Source of the DNA: JBCCFK01 sp965262315
Lineage (GTDB): Bacteria; Actinomycetota; Acidimicrobiia; Acidimicrobiales; UBA8592
DNA length: 27,112 nucleotides
Assembly: GCA_965262315.1 (NCBI GenBank)
Contig: CBDHFJ010000013.1
Span: forward strand, 1 to 27,112
Direction of reading: 5' to 3'
Position numbers and translations under genes: made by a program. This document shows positions 16,340 to 24,507 of the stretch, piece after piece; the first letter of the stretch is position 1, and every line of letters starts with the position of its first letter. The notes under the pieces were generated by a model that was given only the letters and a program-made list of their open reading frames with translations, was not told the DNA's origin and did not search any database.

Positions 16340-18739
16340 TCAGGTGAGGTCGGGGCCGCCGATGTCGATGGCGGCGCTCTTGGCTCGGCTGATGCCGAGG
16401 GCGCGGCGCAGGTCGATGAGCGGGTCGGGGGTGGCGCGGCCGAGGTCGTCTCGGCTGGCGACGGCGTAGAGGTGGTTCTCGTGGCGGCCGCGGGACAGGC
16501 CCGTGTAGCCGAGCTCGTTGAAGAGGCCGTCGTCGCCGAGGAGGTAGGCGGCGTGGCAGGTCATGCCCTGGGCCTTGTGGACGGTGAGGGCGTAGCCCTG
16601 GGTGAGATGGCCGGCGTCGATGTATGCGTTGGGGACGTCGACGTTGCGGCCGCTGTCGAGGCGGACGTTGAGGCTGCGGCGGTTGCCCCCGGTGACGGTG
16701 CCGCGGCTGCCGTTGAGGAGGTCGAGGTCGTAGCGGTTGCGGTGGGCGATGACGCGGTCGCCGATGGCGAAGTCGGTAGTGTCGTTGCACCACGATCGGC
16801 GGGCCGAGCTCCCCCTGCGGCTCGAAGGTGGGTGCGGGCCCGGTCGTTGAGGTCGGCGACGTCGCTGCGGTGGCCGGCGATCATCACTGCGTTGCGCCCG
16901 TCGCTTCGGGCGGTGTGCCAGTCGGCGACGAGGGCGGTGCGGACGTGGTCCGCGTTGTCGCCGAGGGTGATGCGGCCGGAGCGGTGGAGGTGGTCGATGG
17001 CCCGGTCGGGGTCGTCTTGGCGCAGGGCGAGGAGTGCGGCTCGTTCGTGGGGGTCGTGCTGGCGGCGGTTCTCGGTGAGAAGGATGGGGTCGATGCGATG
17101 GCCGATGGCGGAGAAGGTGCCGCCGGCGTCGATTTCAGGGAGCTGGCGGGGGTCCACCGATGAGGACGAGCTTCGACCGGGTCCGGTGGGCGTCGTCGAT
17201 GAGCTGGGCGAGTTGGCGGGTGCCGACCATGCCGGCTTCGTCGACCACGAGCACCGCGCGCTCGTCTGAGGTGAAGTTGTCCGGCGGTGAGCTGGTTGAG
17301 GGTGCGGTGGATGGTCTGGCTGGGGATGCCGGCGCCGGCCTGGAGCTCTGCTGCGGCTCGGGCCGACAGCGTGGTGCCGAGGACGCGGTAGCCGCTGTCT
17401 TCGTATGCGGCGCGCAGGGCGTCGGCGGCGGTGGTCTTGCCGGCGCCGGCTTGGCCAACGACGAGGTTGATGGTGTCGCCGGAGGTGGCGATTCGTTCGA
17501 CCATGGCCCGCTGCTCGGCGGCCAGATGGGGCCGCTGCTGCGAGGGCCGCCCCGACGGCAGATGGTTCGGCGAGACCGACGCCGCAGCCTTGGCCTTCGA
17601 TGGCGAGCTGGGCGGCGCGGGTCTCGAGCTGGAGGATCTCGAGGAGTGGTGTAGATGCCGGGGAGGCGTTCGATGGCCTGGGGCCCGTCGAGATAGGTGT
17701 CGGAGCGTTCGCGAGGATCTGGCTCGTAGGAGGCGCCGTTGTCGGCGGATCGGGCGACGGCACGGATGACGTCGCGTCGGGTGTAGGTGGCGTCGTGCTC
17801 GGTGACCGCGAAGGCGAGGTCGTCGTCGCTCACGGTCAGGGTTGGTGCGCGCACGACGGTCGGGACAGTGGCGTCGTCGAATCCGAGGCCTCGGGCGCGG
17901 TCACGCCACTGCCGGCGCAGCACGTCGTCGGGGAGGTCGGCGTCCTTGCTGGGTCGGGTGGCGAGTGCGGCGACGCGGGCGCCTCGGCCGGTGGTGACGC
18001 CGCGTTCGGCCATCTCGGCTTCGATGTCGCGGCGGCGTTGGCTGAACTCGCGGCGGACGGCCAAGGGAACGCCGGCGACTTCGCCGACGCCGTGGCGGTC
18101 GATCTCGCCGTAGAGCAGTCCTTCGGAGCGGGCCAGCTCGTCGCGCAGCACGGCCTGGAAGACGGCTTCGGCGGTGTAGCGGATCCGGTAGAGCTGGCGG
18201 GTGTCGATGCCGGTGATGCGGCCGTCGGGTCCGCGGCTGGCGTTGATGACGACGAGGTGGCGGTGGAGGTTGGGATCGCCGAGGCGGCTGGTGCGGTGGT
18301 CGAAGCTGGCGACGATCAGGCCCGAGCCGTCGAGGTAGGTGTGGCCGCCGTGGCCGCGACGCACGATGGTGGCCTCGGACTCGAGAAGGGCGACGACGGC
18401 CTCCTCGGCTCGGTCGAGCGCGTGCTCGATGTGTCGGCGGCGGTTGGCATCGCCGACACCATGCAGGACCGAGAACGACTTGGGCACGCTGATGGTGGTG
18501 TCGAGCCCCGGCATCTGGATCCGGTGCTCGGTGAGCGAGGTACCGGTGTCGGGTCGGACGCCTTCGAGCACGGCGCGGAAGTCGTCGGGGTCGACGGGTC
18601 CGGTTAGGCCGAGCTCGGCGGCGAGGGTGCCGTGCCAGCGGCCCGAGCGTTCGAGGCTTCCGTAGTACTCGTAGGCGTCGTCGTGTTGGAGCTCGGTGAG
18701 GTAGTAGTCCGCGTTGCGGACCTTGCCGATGGTGATCAT
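16340..18739 (-). pseudogene. MobF (TrwC/TraI-like) relaxase-helicase, about five frame breaks
   Basis: The DNA-nicking and unwinding protein of transfer. The relaxase domain is intact in one frame: catalytic tyrosine pair Tyr12-Tyr13 in ADYYL, the SVPKSFS motif near 84-90, and the metal-binding His148, His159 and His161 in FDHRTSRLGDPNLHRH. The helicase domain is spread over several frames: Walker A VGQAGAGKTT, Walker B VVDEAGM, motif III DPRQLPEI, motif V TVHKAQG and motif VI YTGLSRGRH. Frames change near 17647, 17597, 17280, 17157 and 16795. In order the pieces rebuild a full protein of about 800 residues, normal for MobF. ATG 18739 is preceded by GGGGAGGG. If the breaks are real, only the relaxase half could be made. 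It sits downstream of the excisionase-like gene and upstream of the coupling protein. Confidence 0.85.
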
Positions 18740-18795
18740 CGGCCCTCCCCTGCCACCGATCCGGCGGGCGGACTGGGGCGTCGGCGGAGCCGGCG

Positions 18796-18862
18796 CACAC
18801 CCCTGGTGTATTGGTGTGAACCTCCATCTCGCGGTCCTTGTTGGGTCCGATGTGAGATGGAG
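18796..18862. other. Candidate origin of transfer upstream of the relaxase gene
   Basis: The 145-base gap between the relaxase and excisionase-like genes holds two inverted repeats. CACACC/GGTGTG at 18796-18801 and 18813-18818 encloses CCTGGTGTATT. CTCCATCTC/GAGATGGAG at 18822-18830 and 18854-18862 has a 23-base spacer. The segment GTGTATTGGTGT resembles the GCGTATTGTC part of the nick region I recall for TrwC-type plasmids. Position next to the relaxase gene and the paired inverted repeats fit oriT. The nick site is not proven. Confidence 0.4.
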
Positions 18863-18884
18863 AATGAGGTGGTGAGGACGCCGG

Positions 18885-19103
18885 TCACGGCGTGCTCTCG
18901 AACGGCAGCTCGAGCTGCGTCATCCGCTCGATCACCGCGACCGGGACCCGGAGGCAGCCGCCGATCTTGATGACCGGGAGGCCCTCGCGACCGCCCGTTC
19001 GGCGGTACCGCTGGGTGGCCAGGTACGCGGTGTTGCGGGAGACGCCGAGCCGCTCGGCGGCCTGCTCGACGGTCAGAAAGGTGGGTTCTCCGCCCGAATC
19101 CAT
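18885..19103 (-). CDS. Excisionase-like helix-turn-helix protein
   Basis: A 72-residue MerR/HTH_17-type DNA-binding protein. The opening FLTVEQAAERLGVSRNTAYLATQRY is the classic excisionase-family winged HTH, followed by the GLPVIKIGGCLRVPVAVIERM wing. Such proteins next to integrase/relaxase modules act as recombination directionality factors or as transcription regulators. ATG 19103 is preceded by AAAGGG at a good distance; an upstream TTG at 19121 is less likely. It leads the minus-strand block and is divergent from the XRE regulator. A regulatory role for the transfer genes is the alternative to excision. Confidence 0.8.
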   Translation of the reverse strand: MDSGGEPTFLTVEQAAERLGVSRNTAYLATQRYRRTGGREGLPVIKIGGCLRVPVAVIERMTQLELPFESTP

Positions 19104-19210
19104 GAGTACGCCCTTTCGCAAACTTCATCCCTGCAACTATGGGATTTGGAAGATCGCGCAGAATACGTACCTTGTCAACACGAGTACGCAGAATCGTGTA
19201 CCGTGGCGCG
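19104..19210. promoter_or_regulatory. Divergent promoter-operator region between excisionase-like and XRE genes
   Basis: Rightward, TACCGT (19199-19204) ends 6 bases before the XRE ATG. Leftward, CATAGT (minus strand, about 19135-19140) with TTCTGC about 16 bases upstream could serve the excisionase gene. GCAGAAT occurs twice, at 19158-19164 and 19190-19196, both followed by a CGT-GTACC-like string. The spacing is 32 bases, about three helical turns. These look like operator half-sites for the XRE protein. Confidence 0.5.
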
Positions 19211-20069
19211 ATGCCGAGACGCAGGACCGATTCCGGCCAGAAGCGCGACACCATCGACGCCAACCAGGCAGTGGCCTTCAACTTCCGCCTGGCGAGAGAG
19301 ATGCGAGGCTGGACTCAGGACGAGACCGCGCTGCGGCTTTGAGCCCTATCTGGGCCAGCGATTGCCGAAGTCCAGCATCTCCGCCATCGAGCGCTCAGCC
19401 GACACCGACCGCCGGCGGGTCTTCACGGTGCAGGAGGTCGTCGCCTTCGCCCTCACCTTCGAGCTTCCCTTCATCTGGTTCCTCATCCCGCCACCCGACA
19501 TCGGGCTCAAGCTCGAAGGGCTCGACGGACCAGTCGCCCAGCTCTGGCGGATCGCGATCGGAACGGACGCCCAAGCCGACCAGATCGAGGGCCGGCTCGC
19601 TGCCTTCGCCGAGTACAACCCCGACGCAGCCCACGAGGTGGCGGCAGAAGCACTCGACTTCGAACTGGGCGTGACCATCGAGCACTACCAGCACCTGCGC
19701 CGAGACGCCCTGGTCGACATGGTCACCGAGGAGCGCGACGCGCTCGACGAACTCTTCGCCGAGATGCAACGGCTGCTCGATCGGTACCACCTGAGCGAGA
19801 CTCGCTACGCCCTCAACAGCGACACACCGAGACGGGCCTACCGCCGCACCTCCGAAGTGCTGCTCGGCAGGAAGGTATGGGAGCTCATCGCCGACAAGAT
19901 CGAGCAATCGGCGCTCCTCGAGCTAGTCGACCGTGACGACGTGCCGCTCGAAGCCCTGATCGACATCGACGATCCTAGGGTCCGAAGCGCCATCGTCGAA
20001 CTCGCTCAGGCTGTGGAGCCTCGCGCAGCTGCCTACGCGGCTGACGCTCTAGCGGATGGAGGCAAGTAG
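19211..20069 (+). pseudogene. XRE-type HTH regulator of the element, one frameshift
   Basis: The first 43 codons read FNFRLAREMRGWTQDETALRL and then stop. Removing one base from the T3 run at 19338-19340 continues the same HTH as EPYLGQRLPKSSISAIERS, followed by 230 more residues in an open frame. The joined product is about 285 residues: an XRE/Cro helix-turn-helix near 22-65, a hydrophobic FALTFELPFIWFLIPPP stretch, then a helical acidic domain of unknown function. Elements of this type often carry such a regulator divergent from the excision/transfer genes, which it probably represses. ATG 19211 is preceded by TACCGT at 6 bases. It ends 9 bases from the convergent ATPase gene. Confidence 0.72.
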
Positions 20070-20078
20070 ACGGTGACG

Positions 20079-21466
20079 CTAGTACTCGCCATCCGCAACC
20101 GCCCGATCCCACGCATCGAGGATCCGACGAACGCGAGCGTCGACCTCTGCCGAGCTGGGAGGTGCAAGGCGGCTGTACACGCGGAACTGGTGGCTAGCGA
20201 ATTGGTAAGAGGGCACCGGACCAGCGACTTCAAGGAGAATCGGCTCAGGATCCCACTCGACTAGCTTCTCAACAACTTCGCGCACTGCGCGAGAGGTTCG
20301 CTTTGCGACAAAAGACACGAAGGCCTCGGGATCAGAGTCTCGGGAAATCTTGCCAGGCAGCGTAGGACCTCTTCCCTGCGAGGCGCTCTCGCAGCAACAG
20401 ACGTATAGAGCTGCGCGTATGTCCCCCTGAGTCGGCTATCGATGAGCGCCTGTTCAGCTGAGTTCAGTTCATTCGCGGTTACTCGGAGAATCGCTTCGTC
20501 GCTGTCGTTGACTGTTGAGAGGAGCGAATCCGCTTGGGCTTCGAGGATCTCGGACCCAATCATCTGGCAGTACCAAGGCTCACCAGCTGACAGCCTCAAG
20601 ATCCGAGACACCACGGTCGGGTCGGGTATCCAGCGAATGTGGTCTTCAGCGAGCTTGTCGGCGGCTCGGTCGAAGAAGGCGCGAACGTCCTGCTCGCCCC
20701 ATCGCTTGACAACAACGTCGCTTGGCCACCGGTAGTCGCCGTCCGGGCCGCTCCGGAGACGTTCCTCGGCGTGGTCGCGCATCGCGAGCATGAACCTGAC
20801 ACCGGCCGCGTCGAAGCTTCTCAAATAGCCGAACAGCTCTTCGAGCCAAGGCAGCTGCTCGCACTCGTCGAGAACGACGATGACGTCGGCTTCTTGCTCT
20901 GAGGCGTAGGACTCCAGCAACCGCACGAGCTGCTCACTCGACCCGGCGTCTGGCTTCTCCACGGCATCCAGCGTTGCCTTGAGAGACGCCAGGCCGAGAT
21001 TCGCCTCAGCTGAGAACTCGCGGACCTTGTAGCGCCGCTGGGTTGGAGCCGCGTCGGCTGAGTGTCTCAGCCACCGGAGTACGCGGCGCGAGAGTTCGTC
21101 CTTGTCTGCGATCGAAGGCGAACACGAAAGCGTCACTATCAGCCGGTTGTGGGGCGCTGGCCGGAAGTTGCCGAGTTGAAGCTCATCGAGTACTTCGTCG
21201 AAGCCCTGTAGAGCACTCCGAACGATGTTCAAGACACTCGTCTTCCCGATCCCTGGAGGCCCCACCAACACCGGCACAGCCATCGGATCCCCAGCAAGCT
21301 TCGTGAGCAACCTCTGGACGGTCTCCTCACGTCCGATGAGGTCAGCGGCCTCTGTAACTGGGCTATCTGGAAGGAAGACGTGAGCCAGGTCCCCCCAGAA
21401 CAAGCGTTCACCGTCTTGTGGCACGGGCGCAGACGCTACCACTCGTTGCTGCTGTGGCAGCAACAT
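20079..21466 (-). pseudogene. AAA/STAND-like P-loop ATPase, second gene of cargo pair, one frameshift
   Basis: About 462 residues once joined. DLIGREETVQRLL (42-54) is an ORC/AAA-16 type entry. Walker A GPPGIGKT is at 69-76 and Walker B DVIVVLDECEQLP at 194-206. A sensor-like strand AAGVRFMLAMRDH follows, then an RLSAGEPWYCQMIGSEIL helix pair as in STAND/ORC lids, and a C-terminal helical or winged-helix region. The frame changes near 20352: VLRCLA joins KISRDSDPEAFVSFVAKRTSR, consistent with one missing base, so the last 80 or so residues are in another frame. ATG 21466 is 7 bases after the upstream gene's stop, so the two are co-transcribed. Function is unknown. By analogy with other cargo ATPases next to attachment sites, a defence role is plausible. 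Base composition looks lower in GC than the host flanks. Confidence 0.72.
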
Positions 21467-21473
21467 GGCCCGC

Positions 21474-23084
21474 TCATGTCGCAGGCAGGATCAATTCGCG
21501 ACCGACGGCGTCATCCAGATCAGAACCCAGTGGATAGACCGGAGTGTAGGAGTCAGGGGATGTAGGCAACTTCGCTGAGTAGCGCTCGATGAACACGGGG
21601 TGAAGACATAGCTGCTCCGAATCCGTGACGTACATACGCGACGGATTCAGATACTCAAAATCTGCCTTGAGGTATACCCCCTTCGACTCGACCACCCTGC
21701 CCACGACACCAACTTCTATAAGCATCTGTAGCGCGTCATTCCAGTCGTAGCTGAGTGGATTGTTCTTGTTGAAGTGGGCGTGAAGCTGAGCAGTCGTCAG
21801 CGTGATGGGCATGCCGGGCACAAGCGCCTCAAGGAAATCGTGCAACTGCGGATACGGAACGGAGTACGCGTCCACTATCCCGTCCGCGATGATGGTCTCG
21901 GCCTCCTTCACGGCCGCAACGACCGTCGCATTGCTCACCTCGCCACGTGCGAAGTCATGGTCGCGGAGAATCGAATTGAGCATCTGGATCACATGCCTAG
22001 GGAGCAGCTGCGTGTGCCGCAGGAGATAGGAAATCGTCGGTTCACGGGAGGCCGACGCTGTTGGTCACGTTCTGAGGCAAGAAACGACCGAGAACGAATT
22101 GCGCATACCTCGCAGGCGATCTCGGAATCCCATCTCCACTGCTCGACTTGAGAAGATCGGGATACCGGAGGTCCAAGAATGTCTCGAGCCGCTGGGCCGC
22201 TAGTTGCAGGATCTCGCCGCCGCTCCAGTGAAGGAGCATGCTGTTGTCGAAGTCCTTGAGTGGGTTGATCGACAGCCTGTTGTAGAAGAACCAGAGCTCA
22301 GCCGGGAACGAGATCCGCACCTTGTAGTCGAGGTCCTCGCGCCGGCGAGTCTCTGAAGCTGCGCGGAACAGGGATTGCAGCGCGAAGGCGTCATATGACA
22401 TCACGGACCCGCCGGAGTACAGGAATGTCTCGTACTGTCGAGGGAGTCCATGGAGATCATGGCTTGACACCCGTTCCGCCGCGCTGCGACGTGCAGATCC
22501 TCCCGAGCTTCCCAGAGCTTGACGCCGTTGATCTCTGTCTCGTCGAGCAACGTGTCGATCGACACGTAGTCATCGCCGGCGCGGGCGCGCACCGCGTGCA
22601 GGAACCGCAGAGCGGCATCAGTTCCATAGCCGACGGGCGTCTTGCGTTCCGCTCGACCAAACTCAAACGCAAGCGGACAGTCGTTCTCGGTCAAGCGGCA
22701 ATAGTCAGACCAAACTCGAGCCGTCAGTGCAGTCGTGAAACAACCCCGCCAGAGCGGAACGATCAGTTCGGCAAAGCTCCGGGTCGTCTTCAGGTTCAGG
22801 GCTTCGAGTGTGCGAGCGACGCCGTCGATCAGGCTAGGCGAATCGAGCTTGACGTCGAGTTCGCCCTCGGGGTAGGTCGCCTGAAGCACGGCTGTCTTGC
22901 CGGAGCCACGGCGGCCGATTAGAAAGACAGGAGAAGTGCGACGCAGTGTGCCGTCGATCTCGTTTCGCGGGTCATAGAGGGCTTGAGCCACTCGGCGGCT
23001 CTGCAGGTCATCGGCCGATGCAGGCCCAAGTGGCGACCCTGGCGTCAACAATGCCAGTAGCTCTTCTGATGTAGCTGACGACAT
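21474..23084 (-). pseudogene. P-loop ATPase (possibly Sll1717-like), first gene of cargo pair, two frameshifts
   Basis: About 536 residues once joined. Walker A GRRGSGKT is at 57-64 after SPVFLI. A Walker B-like QAMISMDSLDS is at about 207-217. After a frame change near 22435 come VMSYDAFALQSLFRAA and VRISFPAELWFFYNRLSINPLKDFDNS followed by LHWSGGEILQLAAQRL. After another change near 22044 come EPTISYLLRHTQLLPRHVIQMLNSIL and a helical C-terminus. The PAE...NP.KDF...LHW.GGE..LAA pattern is what I recall of the Sll1717-type P-loop ATPases, a family without settled function; this assignment is tentative. ATG 23084 follows AGGGGG. It leads a two-gene unit with the AAA ATPase (7-base gap), next to attR. 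A nuclease or membrane effector domain is not visible. Confidence 0.65.
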
Positions 23085-23178
23085 CGGGCCCCCTGATGCT
23101 CGGAACCAAAGAGTAGCGCAGAGCTCCGCCGGTGCTTGCATTTGACACTGACGGGCTCTCCGGGAGGCCCTCACGAAG

Positions 23179-23212
23179 CCGTGATCACGAGGTGGTCACA
23201 TGAGATCCGTGA
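23179..23212 (+). repeat. Right copy of 34-bp subterminal repeat (possible integrase arm site)
   Basis: Pairs with 9303-9336 (28 of 34 identical, same orientation). It begins with the perfect palindrome GTGATCAC. It lies 118 bases inside the right attachment repeat, whereas the left copy lies 72 bases inside its own. The DNA between it and attR holds no gene I can support. Confidence 0.6.
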
Positions 23213-23330
23213 CGGGCAGTTATCCACAGGGATGTCCCCACACGAGCCACACGGCAAGAATCCTCGTTTGGCCTGATCAGACGGCATTTTCCGGCACAAC
23301 GCACGACCACTCGGGATCCCCTGGCCGCCG

Positions 23331-23373
23331 CTCTTAATCCGCAGGTTCTGGGTTCGAGTCCCAGGGGGCGTAC
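23331..23373 (+). repeat. attR: right 43-bp attachment repeat
   Basis: A copy of the tRNA-Lys 3' region from the anticodon loop to the discriminator, followed by an encoded CCA (23373-23375). It lacks the tRNA 5' half, so it is not a gene. It carries TTCGAGT in the T-loop and probably preserves the original chromosomal tRNA end. Confidence 0.92.
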
Positions 23374-23444
23374 CACTTCGATCGGTGTGATCTCGCGGAT
23401 CTCGGGGCCTCGGGGCGCCACAGCCGTCACAGGGGGGCGCCGGC

Positions 23445-23843
23445 TCAGCGATGAGCGACGGCGGTGACCCCGGCCAGGTCGGCGAAGGCGGTCAGATCGG
23501 CGGTGACCACCGTGCGGTTCGTCGCACGCGCCGTTGCCGCGACGATCAGATCGTGAGCCCCCCGAGGGCGACCCGACTTCCGAACCGCGGCGAGCAGCTC
23601 GGCGTGCTCGACCGCGACGACAACGTCGTAGTCCGAAACCGGAATCGCAGCCATCACAGCGTCGACGTACTCCTGGCGGCGCTCGCGGTAGCGACGAGTG
23701 GCCAGGTTCACACCCGCGAGAAGCTCCGCGACCGTGACGGCGGCAATGGCCACATCGTCGTCATCGCCGATCAGCTCGTCGAGCACTGCCGCGTCACGCT
23801 CGGCGTCGATGAGGAAGGTGGTGTCGAGCAGCAGCAGGCTCAC
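23445..23843 (-). CDS. VapC-type PIN-domain toxin ribonuclease
   Basis: A 132-residue PIN-domain protein. The acidic active site is complete: Asp7 in LLLLDTTFLID, Glu40 in VTVAELLAG, Asp98 in GAHDLIVAATA and Asp116 in VVTADLTAFADL. VapC toxins cleave tRNA or rRNA with bound magnesium and are held inactive by the partner antitoxin. The start codon overlaps the antitoxin stop by 4 bases (ATGA), the usual coupling. The gene is intact although many neighbours are frameshifted. It lies outside the large element, between attR and a third attachment-core copy. Confidence 0.88.
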   Translation of the reverse strand: MSLLLLDTTFLIDAERDAAVLDELIGDDDDVAIAAVTVAELLAGVNLATRRYRERRQEYVDAVMAAIPVSDYDVVVAVEHAELLAAVRKSGRPRGAHDLIVAATARATNRTVVTADLTAFADLAGVTAVAHR

Positions 23844-24082
23844 GGCCGCTCGTCGACCTCGAGCAGGTCTCGGACCTCGCTCAGCTGCCCAGCCCAGGAC
23901 TTGTCGGGCCGTCGATCCCGAAGAAGGGCCTTCACGTCGGCCCCCCGGCCCTGCGACACCGGTTCGATGTGCGCGACTGCCTTGCCGCGACGGATCACGG
24001 TGAAGCGCTCCCCGCCATGCTCGACAGCGTCGAGCAGGTCCGAGAAGCGACGAGCAGCGTCCGTAGCACTCACCTCAGCCAT
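23840..24082 (-). CDS. Phd/YefM-type antitoxin
   Basis: An 80-residue antitoxin with the classic Phd/YefM start: VSATDAARRFSDLLDAVEHGGERFTVIRRGKAVAHIEPV. This forms the DNA-binding dimer, followed by an acidic, flexible C-terminus (DKSWAGQLSEVRDLLEVDERP) that would wrap the toxin. It binds and neutralises the VapC-type toxin encoded just downstream and represses its own promoter. GATAAT lies 8 bases before the ATG. Confidence 0.88.
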   Translation of the reverse strand: MAEVSATDAARRFSDLLDAVEHGGERFTVIRRGKAVAHIEPVSQGRGADVKALLRDRRPDKSWAGQLSEVRDLLEVDERP

Positions 24083-24084
24083 GA

Positions 24085-24099
24085 GATCAGATTATCAGA
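24085..24099 (-). promoter_or_regulatory. Promoter and likely autoregulatory site of the toxin-antitoxin pair
   Basis: On the minus strand GATAAT (24096-24091) is a near-consensus -10 box, 8 bases before the ATG at 24082. It lies between two direct TCTGAT repeats, so an antitoxin dimer bound to these repeats would block RNA polymerase. Confidence 0.5.
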
Positions 24100-24119
24100 C
24101 TTCATCGCGGACGATACCC

Positions 24120-24353
24120 ATGGCGATATTGCCCAACGAGCGCCACCCGGGCCCACATCGCCGAGACCGAACACGCCGATCAGCGAGCGGACGTCGACCC
24201 GTCGAGGTCGACGAGCGCTTCCTCCAGCTGCTCGGCCGACGGTCGCCCGCGGGGCGCCGACCCCACGGCGAGCCCTCGGCCACCGACCTCCTGCTCGTCG
24301 ACCTCCCACCGATCGCCGAACACTTCGCCACCGCGCTCGACGAACGCTCATGA
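24120..24353 (+). CDS. Hypothetical small ORF, possibly a gene remnant
   Basis: 77 codons from ATG 24120. The first half is Arg-rich and does not look like protein. The second half (VEVDERFLQLLGRR, then SATDLLLVDLPPIAEHFATALDERS) does. It may be the 3' end of a decayed or frameshifted host gene whose upstream part reads AHIAETEHADQRADVD in another frame. No family is recognised. Its TGA overlaps the ATG of the next small ORF. Confidence 0.3.
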   Translation: MAILPNERHPGPHRRDRTRRSASGRRPVEVDERFLQLLGRRSPAGRRPHGEPSATDLLLVDLPPIAEHFATALDERS

Positions 24354-24496
24354 CCCCGATCCCCGATCGACCCGACTACCGGGCCGTCCTCAGCGTTGGA
24401 ACGCTCGTGCCCCGGACGCTCGTGACCGGCGTGCTCGAGGCCGACGGCACCGTCAACCTCATGAGCGTCCGCAGCGACCTCGAAGCCGGATGGTGA
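24350..24496 (+). CDS. Hypothetical small ORF, translationally coupled to the previous one
   Basis: 48 codons (MTPIPDRPDYRAVLSVGTLV onward). The start overlaps the preceding stop as ATGA. It ends 11 bases before the third attachment-core copy. Composition is plausible for a folded peptide (VLSVGTLVPRTLVTGVLE), but no family is recognised. It may be a truncated gene end left by integration. Confidence 0.3.
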   Translation: MTPIPDRPDYRAVLSVGTLVPRTLVTGVLEADGTVNLMSVRSDLEAGW

Positions 24497-24507
24497 CCGC
24501 CCGGCGC

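Larger units (their letters stand above)
9188..23373. mobile_element. Integrative mobilizable element in tRNA-Lys(CUU), about 14.2 kb
   Basis: The two ends are a 43-bp direct repeat of the tRNA-Lys 3' region differing at one base. Inside are a tyrosine integrase, an excisionase-like HTH protein, a MobF relaxase-helicase, a VirD4/TraG-like coupling protein and an XRE regulator: all that is needed for excision and mobilization, but no VirB4 or other channel genes. Cargo lies at the edges: the KAP NTPase on the left and two P-loop ATPase genes on the right. Integration at the 3' end of a tRNA is standard for such integrases. Most core genes are frameshifted as given, so the element may now be immobile, if the lesions are real. 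Confidence 0.9.

Noticed and set aside
17600..18607. A plus-strand frame of about 335 codons
   Set aside because: Antisense to the intact relaxase domain; low-complexity Gly/Val/Asp translation.
23331..23373. A second tRNA-Lys gene
   Set aside because: Only the part from the anticodon loop onward is present; no acceptor 5' strand or D-arm precedes it.
23185..23430. A minus-strand peptide containing PLGLEPRTCGLRA
   Set aside because: This string is the usual spurious translation of a tRNA 3' end; here it comes from attR.
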